From an uncultured Schlesneria sp. (GTDB taxonomy: Bacteria; Planctomycetota; Planctomycetia; Planctomycetales; Planctomycetaceae), in the NCBI GenBank assembly GCA_903834925.1, contig CAILLA010000057.1:1-64000 (forward strand): a stretch of 64,000 nt of DNA. Reading direction: 5' to 3'. Under the pieces are notes generated by a model. That model saw only the letters and a program-made list of their open reading frames with translations, was not told the origin of the DNA and did not search any database. This document shows positions 35,612-43,931 of this stretch, in pieces (the first letter of the stretch is position 1; every line of letters starts with the position of its first letter). Made by a program: the position numbers and the translations under genes.

Positions 35612-36775
35612 ATGAATCTGGAAAAGTTGAGCGATATTCCTGCGAAGCCGCAGGGATGGGTTTGGAAGGGAGTGATTCCTGAGGGGCAAGTGACACTGTT
35701 GATGGGGGAGCCGGGTGTCGGGAAGAGCCTGTTTGCCATGGACGCCATCGCCCGGCTGACTCGGGGTGAGCGTGGACTTCAATTTGTTGATCAGGGCGAG
35801 CCTGGTCAGGTCATTCTGTTTTCGGGCGAAGATGGGATCGCCAGCGTGGTTCGAAACCGTCTGGATGCTGCGAATGCAGCACTCCATTTGGTGAACGTCG
35901 TCGTTAATGACACGGATACGAGTATAAAAAAACCGGGATCTGCGCGCAGCCGGCTCGATGAAGAGACTCAAATCGAATCGCTCGAATTGTATCTGACATT
36001 GCTGCATGAGTCGGGTGAGCCTTGTCGTCTAATTGTGGTTGATCCGGTCAAGAGTTTACTCAATGCGACGAATGGTCGTGACGACGCCAAGCTCAGGGCA
36101 ACGATGGAAAAGTTGACAGAACTGGCGAACCGAACCGGCGTCGCGATTCTGCTGATCGCGACGCCGTCCAAGGTTGAGAAAGGGAAACGAGGCGATTGGA
36201 CGCCGACGTCTCCGGTCCTCGCCGAGGTGGCTCGTTCGGTCTGGACGATCGTTCGTGATCCTAACGAACCGGGCCGACGAATCCTTTTGCCCGTCAAAAC
36301 CAACCTGTGTGAAACGCCTCCCGGACTCGGCTTTACAATTCAGAATCAGCGGATCCGCTGGGAAAACGAGTGGGTTCGTCAGACTGCGGAACAATTCGTG
36401 GCTGAATCGACTGAAACGGAGAAACTGCAGAACGTCGCGGCAAAAAGTGAATTATCGCGTGTGGCCGACTGGGTGAAAAAACGATTGAATGACGCACCTG
36501 TTTATACCAACGATCTCAAAGAGGATGCGGCTTGGCATGACATCAGTGCAACAACGTTGATGCGCGCACTGATCCTGTTGGGTTGTCGCAAAGGAAAAGA
36601 AAAGAAAGCAGACGGGCGATGGTTTTGGCGCATGCCCGATCCGCTGACAGGTCCCGTCAGCTCAGGCTCCCCTGGCTTGCAGACACGGACGCTCGAAGTG
36701 AAGTCACTGGCGGAGATCTATGCGGAAGAGGATCAGGCTCGGGCACTCGCAAACCCTATAAAAAAGGGAACTTGA
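35612..36775 (+). CDS. RepA-like AAA ATPase (hexameric helicase/primase-type)
   Basis: ATPase of 387 residues. Walker A GEPGVGKS near residue 32, VILFSGEDG, Walker B-like RLIVVDPVKSLLN and ATPSKVEKGKRG place it with RepA/AAA_25 RecA-fold proteins, known from plasmid and phage replication helicases and from small mobile islands. The C-terminal quarter (about 285-345) has a winged-helix pattern (SRVADWVKKRL to ATTLMRALILLGCRKGK) suggesting DNA binding. The ATG at 35612 has GGGGG seven bases ahead; a longer upstream frame to 35270 runs through repeats. A strong terminator overlaps its stop. It stands alone and is flanked by repeated sequence; it may be a mobile-element or chromosome-resident remnant. 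Confidence 0.85.
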   Translation: MNLEKLSDIPAKPQGWVWKGVIPEGQVTLLMGEPGVGKSLFAMDAIARLTRGERGLQFVDQGEPGQVILFSGEDGIASVVRNRLDAANAALHLVNVVVNDTDTSIKKPGSARSRLDEETQIESLELYLTLLHESGEPCRLIVVDPVKSLLNATNGRDDAKLRATMEKLTELANRTGVAILLIATPSKVEKGKRGDWTPTSPVLAEVARSVWTIVRDPNEPGRRILLPVKTNLCETPPGLGFTIQNQRIRWENEWVRQTAEQFVAESTETEKLQNVAAKSELSRVADWVKKRLNDAPVYTNDLKEDAAWHDISATTLMRALILLGCRKGKEKKADGRWFWRMPDPLTGPVSSGSPGLQTRTLEVKSLAEIYAEEDQARALANPIKKGT

Positions 36776-36804
36776 CCAACTTTGCCAAGTTGGTCAACTT
36801 TTTT
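36772..36804 (+). terminator. Intrinsic terminator of the RepA-like gene
   Basis: Perfect 11-bp stem TTGACCAACTT / AAGTTGGTCAA with loop TGCC, followed by CTTTTTT. The stop codon lies inside the left arm. Confidence 0.85.
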
Positions 36805-37204
36805 CGAACCTCGGTGAGATGACGGTTTTCCAAAGCTCGCAGACGAACGAAGATTTTAAGAGAAGAGATTGAAACACGGAGGGCACAGAGGAAGAAGAGG
36901 AGAAAGACCTACATCAAGTGACCGGGAATCCATCATTGATCGGAATCTGCGAAGTTTTCAAGATTTGAAATTCAATCTGATACTGTTTTTCGGCAGTGAT
37001 CCGATAGCGCACACTAACTTCCGCAATTTCTCTCCTCTTTCTCTGTGCCCTCCGTGCCTCCGTGTTTCAAAATCTTCCCTGGTCTTCCTGTCGGTAAAGA
37101 CAAGGGAGTGGTGGGACTTCGAAGACTTGTCCGCACCCTACAAGACAGTCAGGCTGAACGTTGCCAAGTTGGTCAACTTTTTTCGAACCTCAGTGAGATG
37201 ACGG
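36782..37204. repeat. 44-base direct repeat pair carrying terminator half
   Basis: TTGCCAAGTTGGTCAACTTT to GAGATGACGG occurs at 36782-36825 and 37161-37204 with a single mismatch. The second copy lacks the left arm of the terminator, so a duplication of the gene's 3' flank is likely. Confidence 0.75.
36871..37068. repeat. Fold-back repeat with GAAACACGGAGG ends
   Basis: GAAACACGGAGGGCACAGAG at 36871-36890 and, inverted, CTCTGTGCCCTCCGTGCCTC plus CGTGTTTC at 37041-37068. The two arms differ by a short insertion. It sits between the two 44-base direct repeats. Confidence 0.6.
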
Positions 37205-37252
37205 ATTGAAGAGGGATCGAGGATTTGGATGGCAGGCGACGTGCTATTCGCT

Positions 37253-37303
37253 AAGCGGAGCTTCGAAGAGCGGCGTTACCAAGCTGGAGCTTGGTAACGA
37301 GAA
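37253..37303. repeat. Direct repeat, copy 2 (flanks RepA-like gene)
   Basis: AAGCGGAGCTTCGAAGAG, then CGGCGTTACCAAGCTGGAGC and TTGGTAACGAGAA. Partner of 35437-35486. Confidence 0.7.
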
Positions 37304-37335
37304 AAAATGGCCCGGATGATTCACACATCCGGGCC
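37302..37335 (-). terminator. Intrinsic terminator of gap
   Basis: On the minus strand GGCCCGGATG / CATCCGGGCC with a 7-base loop, followed by ATTTTTT. It lies 26 bases after the gap stop. Confidence 0.88.
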
Positions 37336-37361
37336 GCGTATTAACAAGGACTGGTTCGGTT

Positions 37362-38480
<1,119 letters not shown>

Positions 38481-38603
38481 TCAAAGAGATTGCCCGCCAA
38501 AAACCCTTACGCCGACACAAGGCGTAATTCTAGTTCGCGCGGCCAGAGGCGACAAGCAACCGCCCGTTTTGCCATTTCCCAGACTTCGGCTGACCGAAAC
38601 ACC

Positions 38604-40727
38604 TCATCCACCGATTTTGTGCCGGAAAAGGGCCATGCTTCTTGGCTGCAACGGGTACGGTTGCGATGTGTCGTATTGAATGATTTCGGTGTTTCCATCA
38701 AACGTGTCGAACAATCGCTCCAAAACCTTAAATCGCTTGACTGCTTTCGGGATCGAGAACGGCACAATTTTGTCGCTCGCGTTCATCAGAACCAGCAAGT
38801 TATCGCCGATGATGCAGGCTCCTTCGTCGTTAATCTGACTGCAATGGCCCAGCAGCAGCATACCAATCGCGTGCAGCGAACAATCGTTCCATTCCGCTTC
38901 CGACATCCGTTTCCCCGAACTGTCCAGCCAATAGATATCGTCGACATCGTCACCCTGAACCGAACTCTGGAAGAATTTCCGTCGGGAAAGAGCGGGCTGT
39001 TCCCGGCGAATCTCGATCAGGCGGTGGACAAAATCGTGCAGCTTCTGTTCAGACGGTTTCAGATCCCAGCTCAACCACGACAGAAAATTGTCTTGCGAGT
39101 AACAATTGTTATTCCCCTGGGCGGAATGCCCCCGTTCATCCCCTGCCAACAACATGGGTACCCCTTGCGACACGAACAGCGTCGCCAGGAAGTTGCGCAT
39201 CTGGCGTTCTCGCAAGGTCACAATTTCGGGGTCATCCGTCGGGCCTTCGACGCCACAATTCCAACTCAGATTGTGGTTGTTCCCATCGCGGTTCCCTTCA
39301 CCGTTTGCTTCGTTGTGTTTTTGGTTGTAACTGACCAGATCGTGCATCGTGAACCCGTCGTGGGCGGTAACAAAATTGATACTCGCAGAGGGTTTGCGGC
39401 CGTTGTTTTCGTACAGGTCGCTGCTTCCGGCCAGTCGAGTTGCCATCTCGCCGATCATACCGCCGTCTCCCTTCCAGAACGAACGGACGCAGTCGCGATA
39501 CCGTCCGTTCCATTCCGTCCAGATGACGGGGAATTTTCCCGACTGATAGCCACCTTCGCCGACATCCCATGGTTCGGCGATCAGCTTGACCTGCGACAGG
39601 ATCGGGTCCTGGTGGATCACATTGAAAAAACCGCTCATGCTGTCGACGTTATGGAATTGTCGACCCAGCGTACTGGCCAGATCGAACCGAAATCCATCGA
39701 CGTGCATTTCCGTGACCCAGTACCGCAAGCTGTCCATCATCAGTTGAAGGACTCGCGGATGCCGCATGTACGGGGTATTTCCGCAACCGGTGAAGTCGGT
39801 GTAGTAGCGTCGGTTTTTGTCGTTCAGCAGGTAATAGCTGGTGTTATCGATCCCTCGCAGCGACAGTGTTGGTCCTCGTTCATTCCCTTCGGCGGTATGG
39901 TTATAGACGACGTCCAGAATGACTTCGATCCCCGCCGAATGCAGCGTGCGGACCATCGACTTGAATTCCTGAGCCATCAATTCCGGGTCATGGGTTGCGC
40001 AATAACGAGGTTCTGGAGCAAAAAAACCGAGGGAGTTATAACCCCAGTAATTGACCCGCTGTTGGTCGGTGAGAAATTCTTCATCGATGTGAAAATGGAT
40101 TGGCAGCAGTTCGACCGCCGTCACGCCCAGTTTTTTCAAGTAGTCGATCGCAGGGGGACTCGCCAGGCCCGCATAGGTTCCTCGAAGCTTTTCAGGAACC
40201 TCGTTCATCAGTTTTGTGAAGCCCTTCACGTGCAGTTCGTAGATGATTGTCCGTTCCCAGGGGATATTCGGCCGCTCGTCTTTTCCCCAGGTGAACGCCG
40301 TGTCGACGATCAGTCCCAAGGGGGCATAAGGGGCCGAGTCGCGATCGTCGAACGACAGATCTTCTGCTGGATCGTTTTTGCGAAAACCAAACAGAGCTTC
40401 ATTCCATTTCAGCATCCGACCGACGGCACGGGCATACGGGTCAAAAAGAATTTTGTTCGGGTTAAACCGAAACCCGTCCTGGGGCGAATAGGGACCGTAA
40501 ACTCGAAATCCGTAAAGGGTGCCAGGTTTCAAATCGGGAAAATAGGCATGAAAGACGTTGTAGGTTCGTTCGGTCAGTTCGATCCGTTCGGATTCCTGAT
40601 GATCATCGGGCGAATTGAACAGGCACAATTCCACCTTAGTGGCATTGTCAGAAAACAGAGCCACATTTACGCCTGTGCCATCCCAAACGGCTCCCAGCGG
40701 ATAAGGATGTCCCGGCCAGACTCGCAT
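38604..40727 (-). CDS. glgX: Glycogen debranching enzyme GlgX
   Basis: GH13 alpha-amylase-type isoamylase of 707 residues that removes alpha-1,6 branches from glycogen. The N-terminal carbohydrate-binding module (GHPYPLGAVWDGTGVNVALF) is followed by the GH13 barrel with VYNHTAEGNERGPT, the nucleophile region VDGFRFDLASTLGR, the acid/base LIAEPWDVG and FVTAHDGFT. The start is the ATG at 40727 (or 40730) after AAAGGG; an in-frame N-terminal extension to 40928 runs into a repeat and is not used. Downstream lies gap, so sugar use may be linked. Confidence 0.95.
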   Translation of the reverse strand: MRVWPGHPYPLGAVWDGTGVNVALFSDNATKVELCLFNSPDDHQESERIELTERTYNVFHAYFPDLKPGTLYGFRVYGPYSPQDGFRFNPNKILFDPYARAVGRMLKWNEALFGFRKNDPAEDLSFDDRDSAPYAPLGLIVDTAFTWGKDERPNIPWERTIIYELHVKGFTKLMNEVPEKLRGTYAGLASPPAIDYLKKLGVTAVELLPIHFHIDEEFLTDQQRVNYWGYNSLGFFAPEPRYCATHDPELMAQEFKSMVRTLHSAGIEVILDVVYNHTAEGNERGPTLSLRGIDNTSYYLLNDKNRRYYTDFTGCGNTPYMRHPRVLQLMMDSLRYWVTEMHVDGFRFDLASTLGRQFHNVDSMSGFFNVIHQDPILSQVKLIAEPWDVGEGGYQSGKFPVIWTEWNGRYRDCVRSFWKGDGGMIGEMATRLAGSSDLYENNGRKPSASINFVTAHDGFTMHDLVSYNQKHNEANGEGNRDGNNHNLSWNCGVEGPTDDPEIVTLRERQMRNFLATLFVSQGVPMLLAGDERGHSAQGNNNCYSQDNFLSWLSWDLKPSEQKLHDFVHRLIEIRREQPALSRRKFFQSSVQGDDVDDIYWLDSSGKRMSEAEWNDCSLHAIGMLLLGHCSQINDEGACIIGDNLLVLMNASDKIVPFSIPKAVKRFKVLERLFDTFDGNTEIIQYDTSQPYPLQPRSMALFRHKIGG

Positions 40728-40919
40728 CATGAACCCTTTGAATCGAAGATGTCGTTTGTCGTAATGAAACCATTCTGTCGTGCGCCGCAGAATCCGCCAG
40801 CAAGACCGATCGATGAAATTGTCCATGCTTTCGCACGGGTCGATCAGATACAAGTGTAGAAACCGAAAGCGTACTGGTTTCCCAAATTTGGAGTTGGGGA
40901 AATTTCTGGTCGAAACAGG

Positions 40920-41021
40920 GGGTGCCACGGTTTTGGAGTCTTCGACAAGGCCGTGTCTTCATGGTTCGATGACGTATCCGAAGAGCACGGCTTTACCGAA
41001 GACGGTAAAACCGTGGCACCC
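40920..41021. repeat. GTGGCACCC fold-back repeat
   Basis: Begins GGGTGCCACGGTTTTGGAGT and ends CGGTAAAACCGTGGCACCC; outer ends are perfect inverted GGGTGCCAC/GTGGCACCC, and the arms carry GTCTTCGACAAGGCCGTG and CACGGCTTTACCGAAGAC. It is the inverse of the repeat at 20510-20614. Confidence 0.75.
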
Positions 41022-41088
41022 TCTTCACTGTTTTACTGTTCCAAACGCAATTCGTTTCCAGCAGCGCAAACCGAAAGTCGCGAAAATC

Positions 41089-41185
41089 GGTGCCACTGGC
41101 GGCTGCTTTGAGCCGCCAGTGTCTTTTCATTTCATTCACAGAAAGCAAGAGCACTGGCGAGCGAAGACGCACGCCAGTGGCACCC
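41089..41185. repeat. GTGGCACCC fold-back repeat, related variant
   Basis: GGTGCCACTGGCGGCTGCTT to CGCCAGTGTC, then GCACTGGCGAGCGAAGACGC and ACGCCAGTGGCACCC. Ends are conserved, while the arm interior differs from 40920-41021. Confidence 0.7.
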
Positions 41186-41307
41186 CGAGTTTCGCAAGGC
41201 ACTCCCGAAGGAAAAACTTCGTATGCCGTGCGTTTGATTCCACGGCGTCACCGGGATACCGTGTCAGACGAATCCTCCCAAATTCTTCGTCATAGCGCTG
41301 CTCCAAT

Positions 41308-42906
41308 ATGACAGATACATCAGAACTTCCCGTGACATGCCTTCCGACGTGGGGCGTGGCCGAACTTCCTGAACCGAAGCCTTTGGGGCTACGTAACTGG
41401 GCCAGTTTTATCGGGCCCGGGATCGTGATGATGGGTATCCAGATCGGCGGGGGTGAATGGCTATTGGGGCCTGAGGTGACCGCTCGATACGGCGGCGGAT
41501 TGATGTGGATTGCCACGGTCGCGATCGTGCTCCAGGTCTTTTACAACATCGAATGTGCTCGATACGCTTTGTACTGCGGTGAACCCGTGATGACCGGTTT
41601 CCTGCGTAAACGACCGGGGCCGATGTTCTGGGTTCCCGTCATCCTGTTTCTCAGTTTGTCGGCTCTGATTCCCGCTTTGTCGACGAATGCCGCAGCCGTA
41701 ATGGCTGCAGTCTGGTTGGATCGACCGCCCGGTGTGGAAGACCGGTGGCTGGTGACCATGCTGGCCTATGCTTGTTTGCTGGGTGTTGCGTTTCCCGTCT
41801 TGATTGGCGGGAAAGTCTACAACATGTTGCAGGCGGTGATGACGATCAAAGTTGCTGTTGTGCTCGGTTTCTGTTTAACGATTGGAATCCTGTTCGTCAG
41901 TCCGATGCATTGGTGGAACGTGATGAGCGGTTTTGCCAAATTTGGCAATGTGCCGATCAAGATTGATGGCGAGGACGGTCTGACGAACGTGTTCGCTCAT
42001 TTATGGCATGATGGATCGTGGCCATTAATCGAGCTTGGAAACATCGCCGTCCTGGGGGCCTTTGCTGGTTATGCGGGTGGCGGTGGATTGGCCAATTCTA
42101 CCTACAGCAATTACGTCCGGGACAAAGGTTGGGGGATGGGTAGTCAGGTCGGGGCGATTGCCAGTGCCGTCGGTGGACGGGACATTACTCTCAGTCATCT
42201 TGGCAAAGTCTTTACGATCACACCCGATAACCTGCGGAAATGGCGTGGCTGGTGGAAATATATTTTAACCGATCAGATTATCGTCTGGGCTCCCGGCTGT
42301 TTTATGGGGATGGCGTTGCCAGCACTGTTGTCGCTGGAATTTGCCTCCTATTCCAAACTCTACAACGAGTCTGCCAAGCTGGAATGGGCGCAGGCGATGA
42401 TTACAGCGGATGGTATTCGTTATGCACCTCAATTTGGGCCAGCCTTTGGTGCCATGCTTTGGACGGTGACATTGATGGTCGGCCTGACTGTTTTGCTGCC
42501 GAGCCAGATGTCGATTGTGGAAGATTTTAGTCGCCGCTGGACCGACATCATCTGGTCGGCCAGTCGACATGCTCGAGACCGGATGCGCGACGATCAGGTC
42601 AAGTACATTTACTACACCCTGTTATTTTCGTATGTCTTGTGGACGATGATCGCGGCCTACGTATTCAGCACGTATGGGACTCCAAAGCTGATGACATTGA
42701 TTATTGCCAACTTGAACAATCTGGCGATCGGCGTGACGGCGTTTCAGTTGCTTTGGGTCAACGTCACGTTGTTGCCGAGCGAACTTCGACCGAGGTGGTA
42801 TCATCAGGCAGGGATGGTTGCCTGTGGGGTGTTCTACCTGGGGCTTTCGATTCTGGTCTTCATGACAAAACAATGGCCAATCCTGAAAGAGTTTTTGGGT
42901 TGGTAA
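41308..42906 (+). CDS. Nramp-like membrane transporter lacking metal motifs
   Basis: Membrane protein of 532 residues with about 11-12 helices and overall resemblance to the Nramp (LeuT-fold) family. The first helix has SFIGPGIVMMGIQIGGGEW where true Nramp proteins have a DPGN metal ligand set; the sixth-helix Met-Pro-His is replaced by GAFAGYAGGGGLANS. So it probably does not carry Mn/Fe as usual, and its substrate is unknown. A long loop (about residues 215-235) holds charged residues. It is followed 36 bases later by an SDR and then by a 2-oxoacid dehydrogenase unit, so it could import a substrate for that pathway. Start ATG at 41308. Confidence 0.82.
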   Translation: MTDTSELPVTCLPTWGVAELPEPKPLGLRNWASFIGPGIVMMGIQIGGGEWLLGPEVTARYGGGLMWIATVAIVLQVFYNIECARYALYCGEPVMTGFLRKRPGPMFWVPVILFLSLSALIPALSTNAAAVMAAVWLDRPPGVEDRWLVTMLAYACLLGVAFPVLIGGKVYNMLQAVMTIKVAVVLGFCLTIGILFVSPMHWWNVMSGFAKFGNVPIKIDGEDGLTNVFAHLWHDGSWPLIELGNIAVLGAFAGYAGGGGLANSTYSNYVRDKGWGMGSQVGAIASAVGGRDITLSHLGKVFTITPDNLRKWRGWWKYILTDQIIVWAPGCFMGMALPALLSLEFASYSKLYNESAKLEWAQAMITADGIRYAPQFGPAFGAMLWTVTLMVGLTVLLPSQMSIVEDFSRRWTDIIWSASRHARDRMRDDQVKYIYYTLLFSYVLWTMIAAYVFSTYGTPKLMTLIIANLNNLAIGVTAFQLLWVNVTLLPSELRPRWYHQAGMVACGVFYLGLSILVFMTKQWPILKEFLGW

Positions 42907-42942
42907 TCATAAGCTGCGAACTATTTCAATAAGGGAATTTGC

Positions 42943-43746
42943 GTGTCTTCACTTTTCGATCTTACCGGGCGAGTTGCACTGGTTTCCGGTTCCGCCAGTG
43001 GAATGGGGCGTGCAATGTCGCTCGCGTTGGCGGAACATGGCGCGGATCTCTTGCTTCTGGATATCAATGAAGTTGGTGTTCAGAAGACGGCAGATTCCAT
43101 TAAAGCGATGGGTCGAAAAGCGGTCGCGGTTACGTGCGACGTTTCTCAACCCGATTCGATCCGTTCCACATTTGCAACGCTGGACAGAGAGTTTGGACGG
43201 ATCGACTTTCTGGGGAATGTCGCCGGTGAAGGAGTTCTTGGCAAACCCGAAGAGATCTCGCTGGATGACGTCGAAAAGACATGGAAAAACCTGGTTTACG
43301 GACGATTTTGCATGTGCCAGGAAGCGGGTCGGCGGATGATCGCTCAGCGACGTGGCAGCATTGTTAACATCGGCTCGCTCGCCAGCATCACGGCGCTTGG
43401 ACGCAGTCACATTGCTTACAGCATGGCGATGGGAGCGGTGGTACAAATGACTCGCGAGCTGAGTACCGAATGGTCTGCGCTTGGTGTTAGAGTGAACGCG
43501 ATTCTCCCAGCGCAAGTCTTAAACCCCGGACTGGAAAAGCGGATCGAAGCGGACCCGGCACTTGAGGACCGTTTCTTGCAGGGGATTCCTGCGGGTCGAC
43601 TTGGTCATCCCAACGATATCCAGGGATTGGCTGTGCTTCTGGCGTCTGATGCTTCAAGTTGGATCACAGGTGCCCTGATTCCGATGGACGGTGGAAACCT
43701 TGCCATGAATGGCGGCGGCACACGACGATATGTTGATCCCGCTTGA
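42943..43746 (+). CDS. SDR-family protein with atypical active site
   Basis: Short-chain dehydrogenase/reductase fold of 267 residues. The cofactor motif SGSASGMGRA and the NIGSLAS serine segment are present. At the catalytic Tyr the sequence is AYSMAMGAVVQM, so the usual Tyr-x3-Lys has Met in place of Lys; the DNA (TACAGCATGGCGATG) shows no obvious error. This may impair the normal hydride-transfer chemistry or point to another role. The C-terminus ITGALIPMDGGN is typical. Start GTG at 42943. It lies between the transporter and the E1/E2 genes. Confidence 0.87.
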   Translation: MSSLFDLTGRVALVSGSASGMGRAMSLALAEHGADLLLLDINEVGVQKTADSIKAMGRKAVAVTCDVSQPDSIRSTFATLDREFGRIDFLGNVAGEGVLGKPEEISLDDVEKTWKNLVYGRFCMCQEAGRRMIAQRRGSIVNIGSLASITALGRSHIAYSMAMGAVVQMTRELSTEWSALGVRVNAILPAQVLNPGLEKRIEADPALEDRFLQGIPAGRLGHPNDIQGLAVLLASDASSWITGALIPMDGGNLAMNGGGTRRYVDPA

Positions 43747-43931
43747 TCCTGATAATGATTGCTCAGGGTGATTGACCCGATTGATCAACACAAGCCAAAC
43801 TGCGGGTGATCGCGGTGACACCTTTTTGACAAAATATTGTCTGTTTACAAATACCATAATGAGCCAAGTGGCTTACCACCCCTGGTTCGATTCGCCCACT
43901 ATTTGAAGTTCAACGAGGAGTCGAGTTTCTA

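Larger units (their letters stand above)
36776..37361. other. Repeat-rich region between ATPase and gap
   Basis: 586 bases with a 44-base direct repeat pair (36782-36825 and 37161-37204), an inverted repeat CACGGAGGGCACAGAG-type (36871-36907 and 37029-37068), a degenerate copy of the fold-back at 355-533 (37109-37150), the second copy of the flanking repeat (37253-37303) and the gap terminator. A 110-codon frame at 36869-37201 reads through these and is not believed. Confidence 0.6.
40728..41307. other. Intergenic region with two GTGGCACCC fold-back repeats
   Basis: 580 bases between divergent glgX and the Nramp-like gene. Two related fold-back repeats stand close together at 40920-41021 and 41089-41185. 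No gene was recognised. Confidence 0.6.

Noticed and set aside
36869-37201. 110-codon plus-strand frame behind the ATPase
   Set aside because: It reads through two repeat families and shows no protein-like features.
40728-40928. N-terminal extension of GlgX
   Set aside because: The extension is not like the family and begins inside a repeat; a ribosome site supports the ATG at 40727/40730.
43826-43860. Sigma-70 promoter TTGACA before the E1 gene
   Set aside because: The -35 box is perfect but no acceptable -10 box lies at 16-18 bases; left out as a feature.
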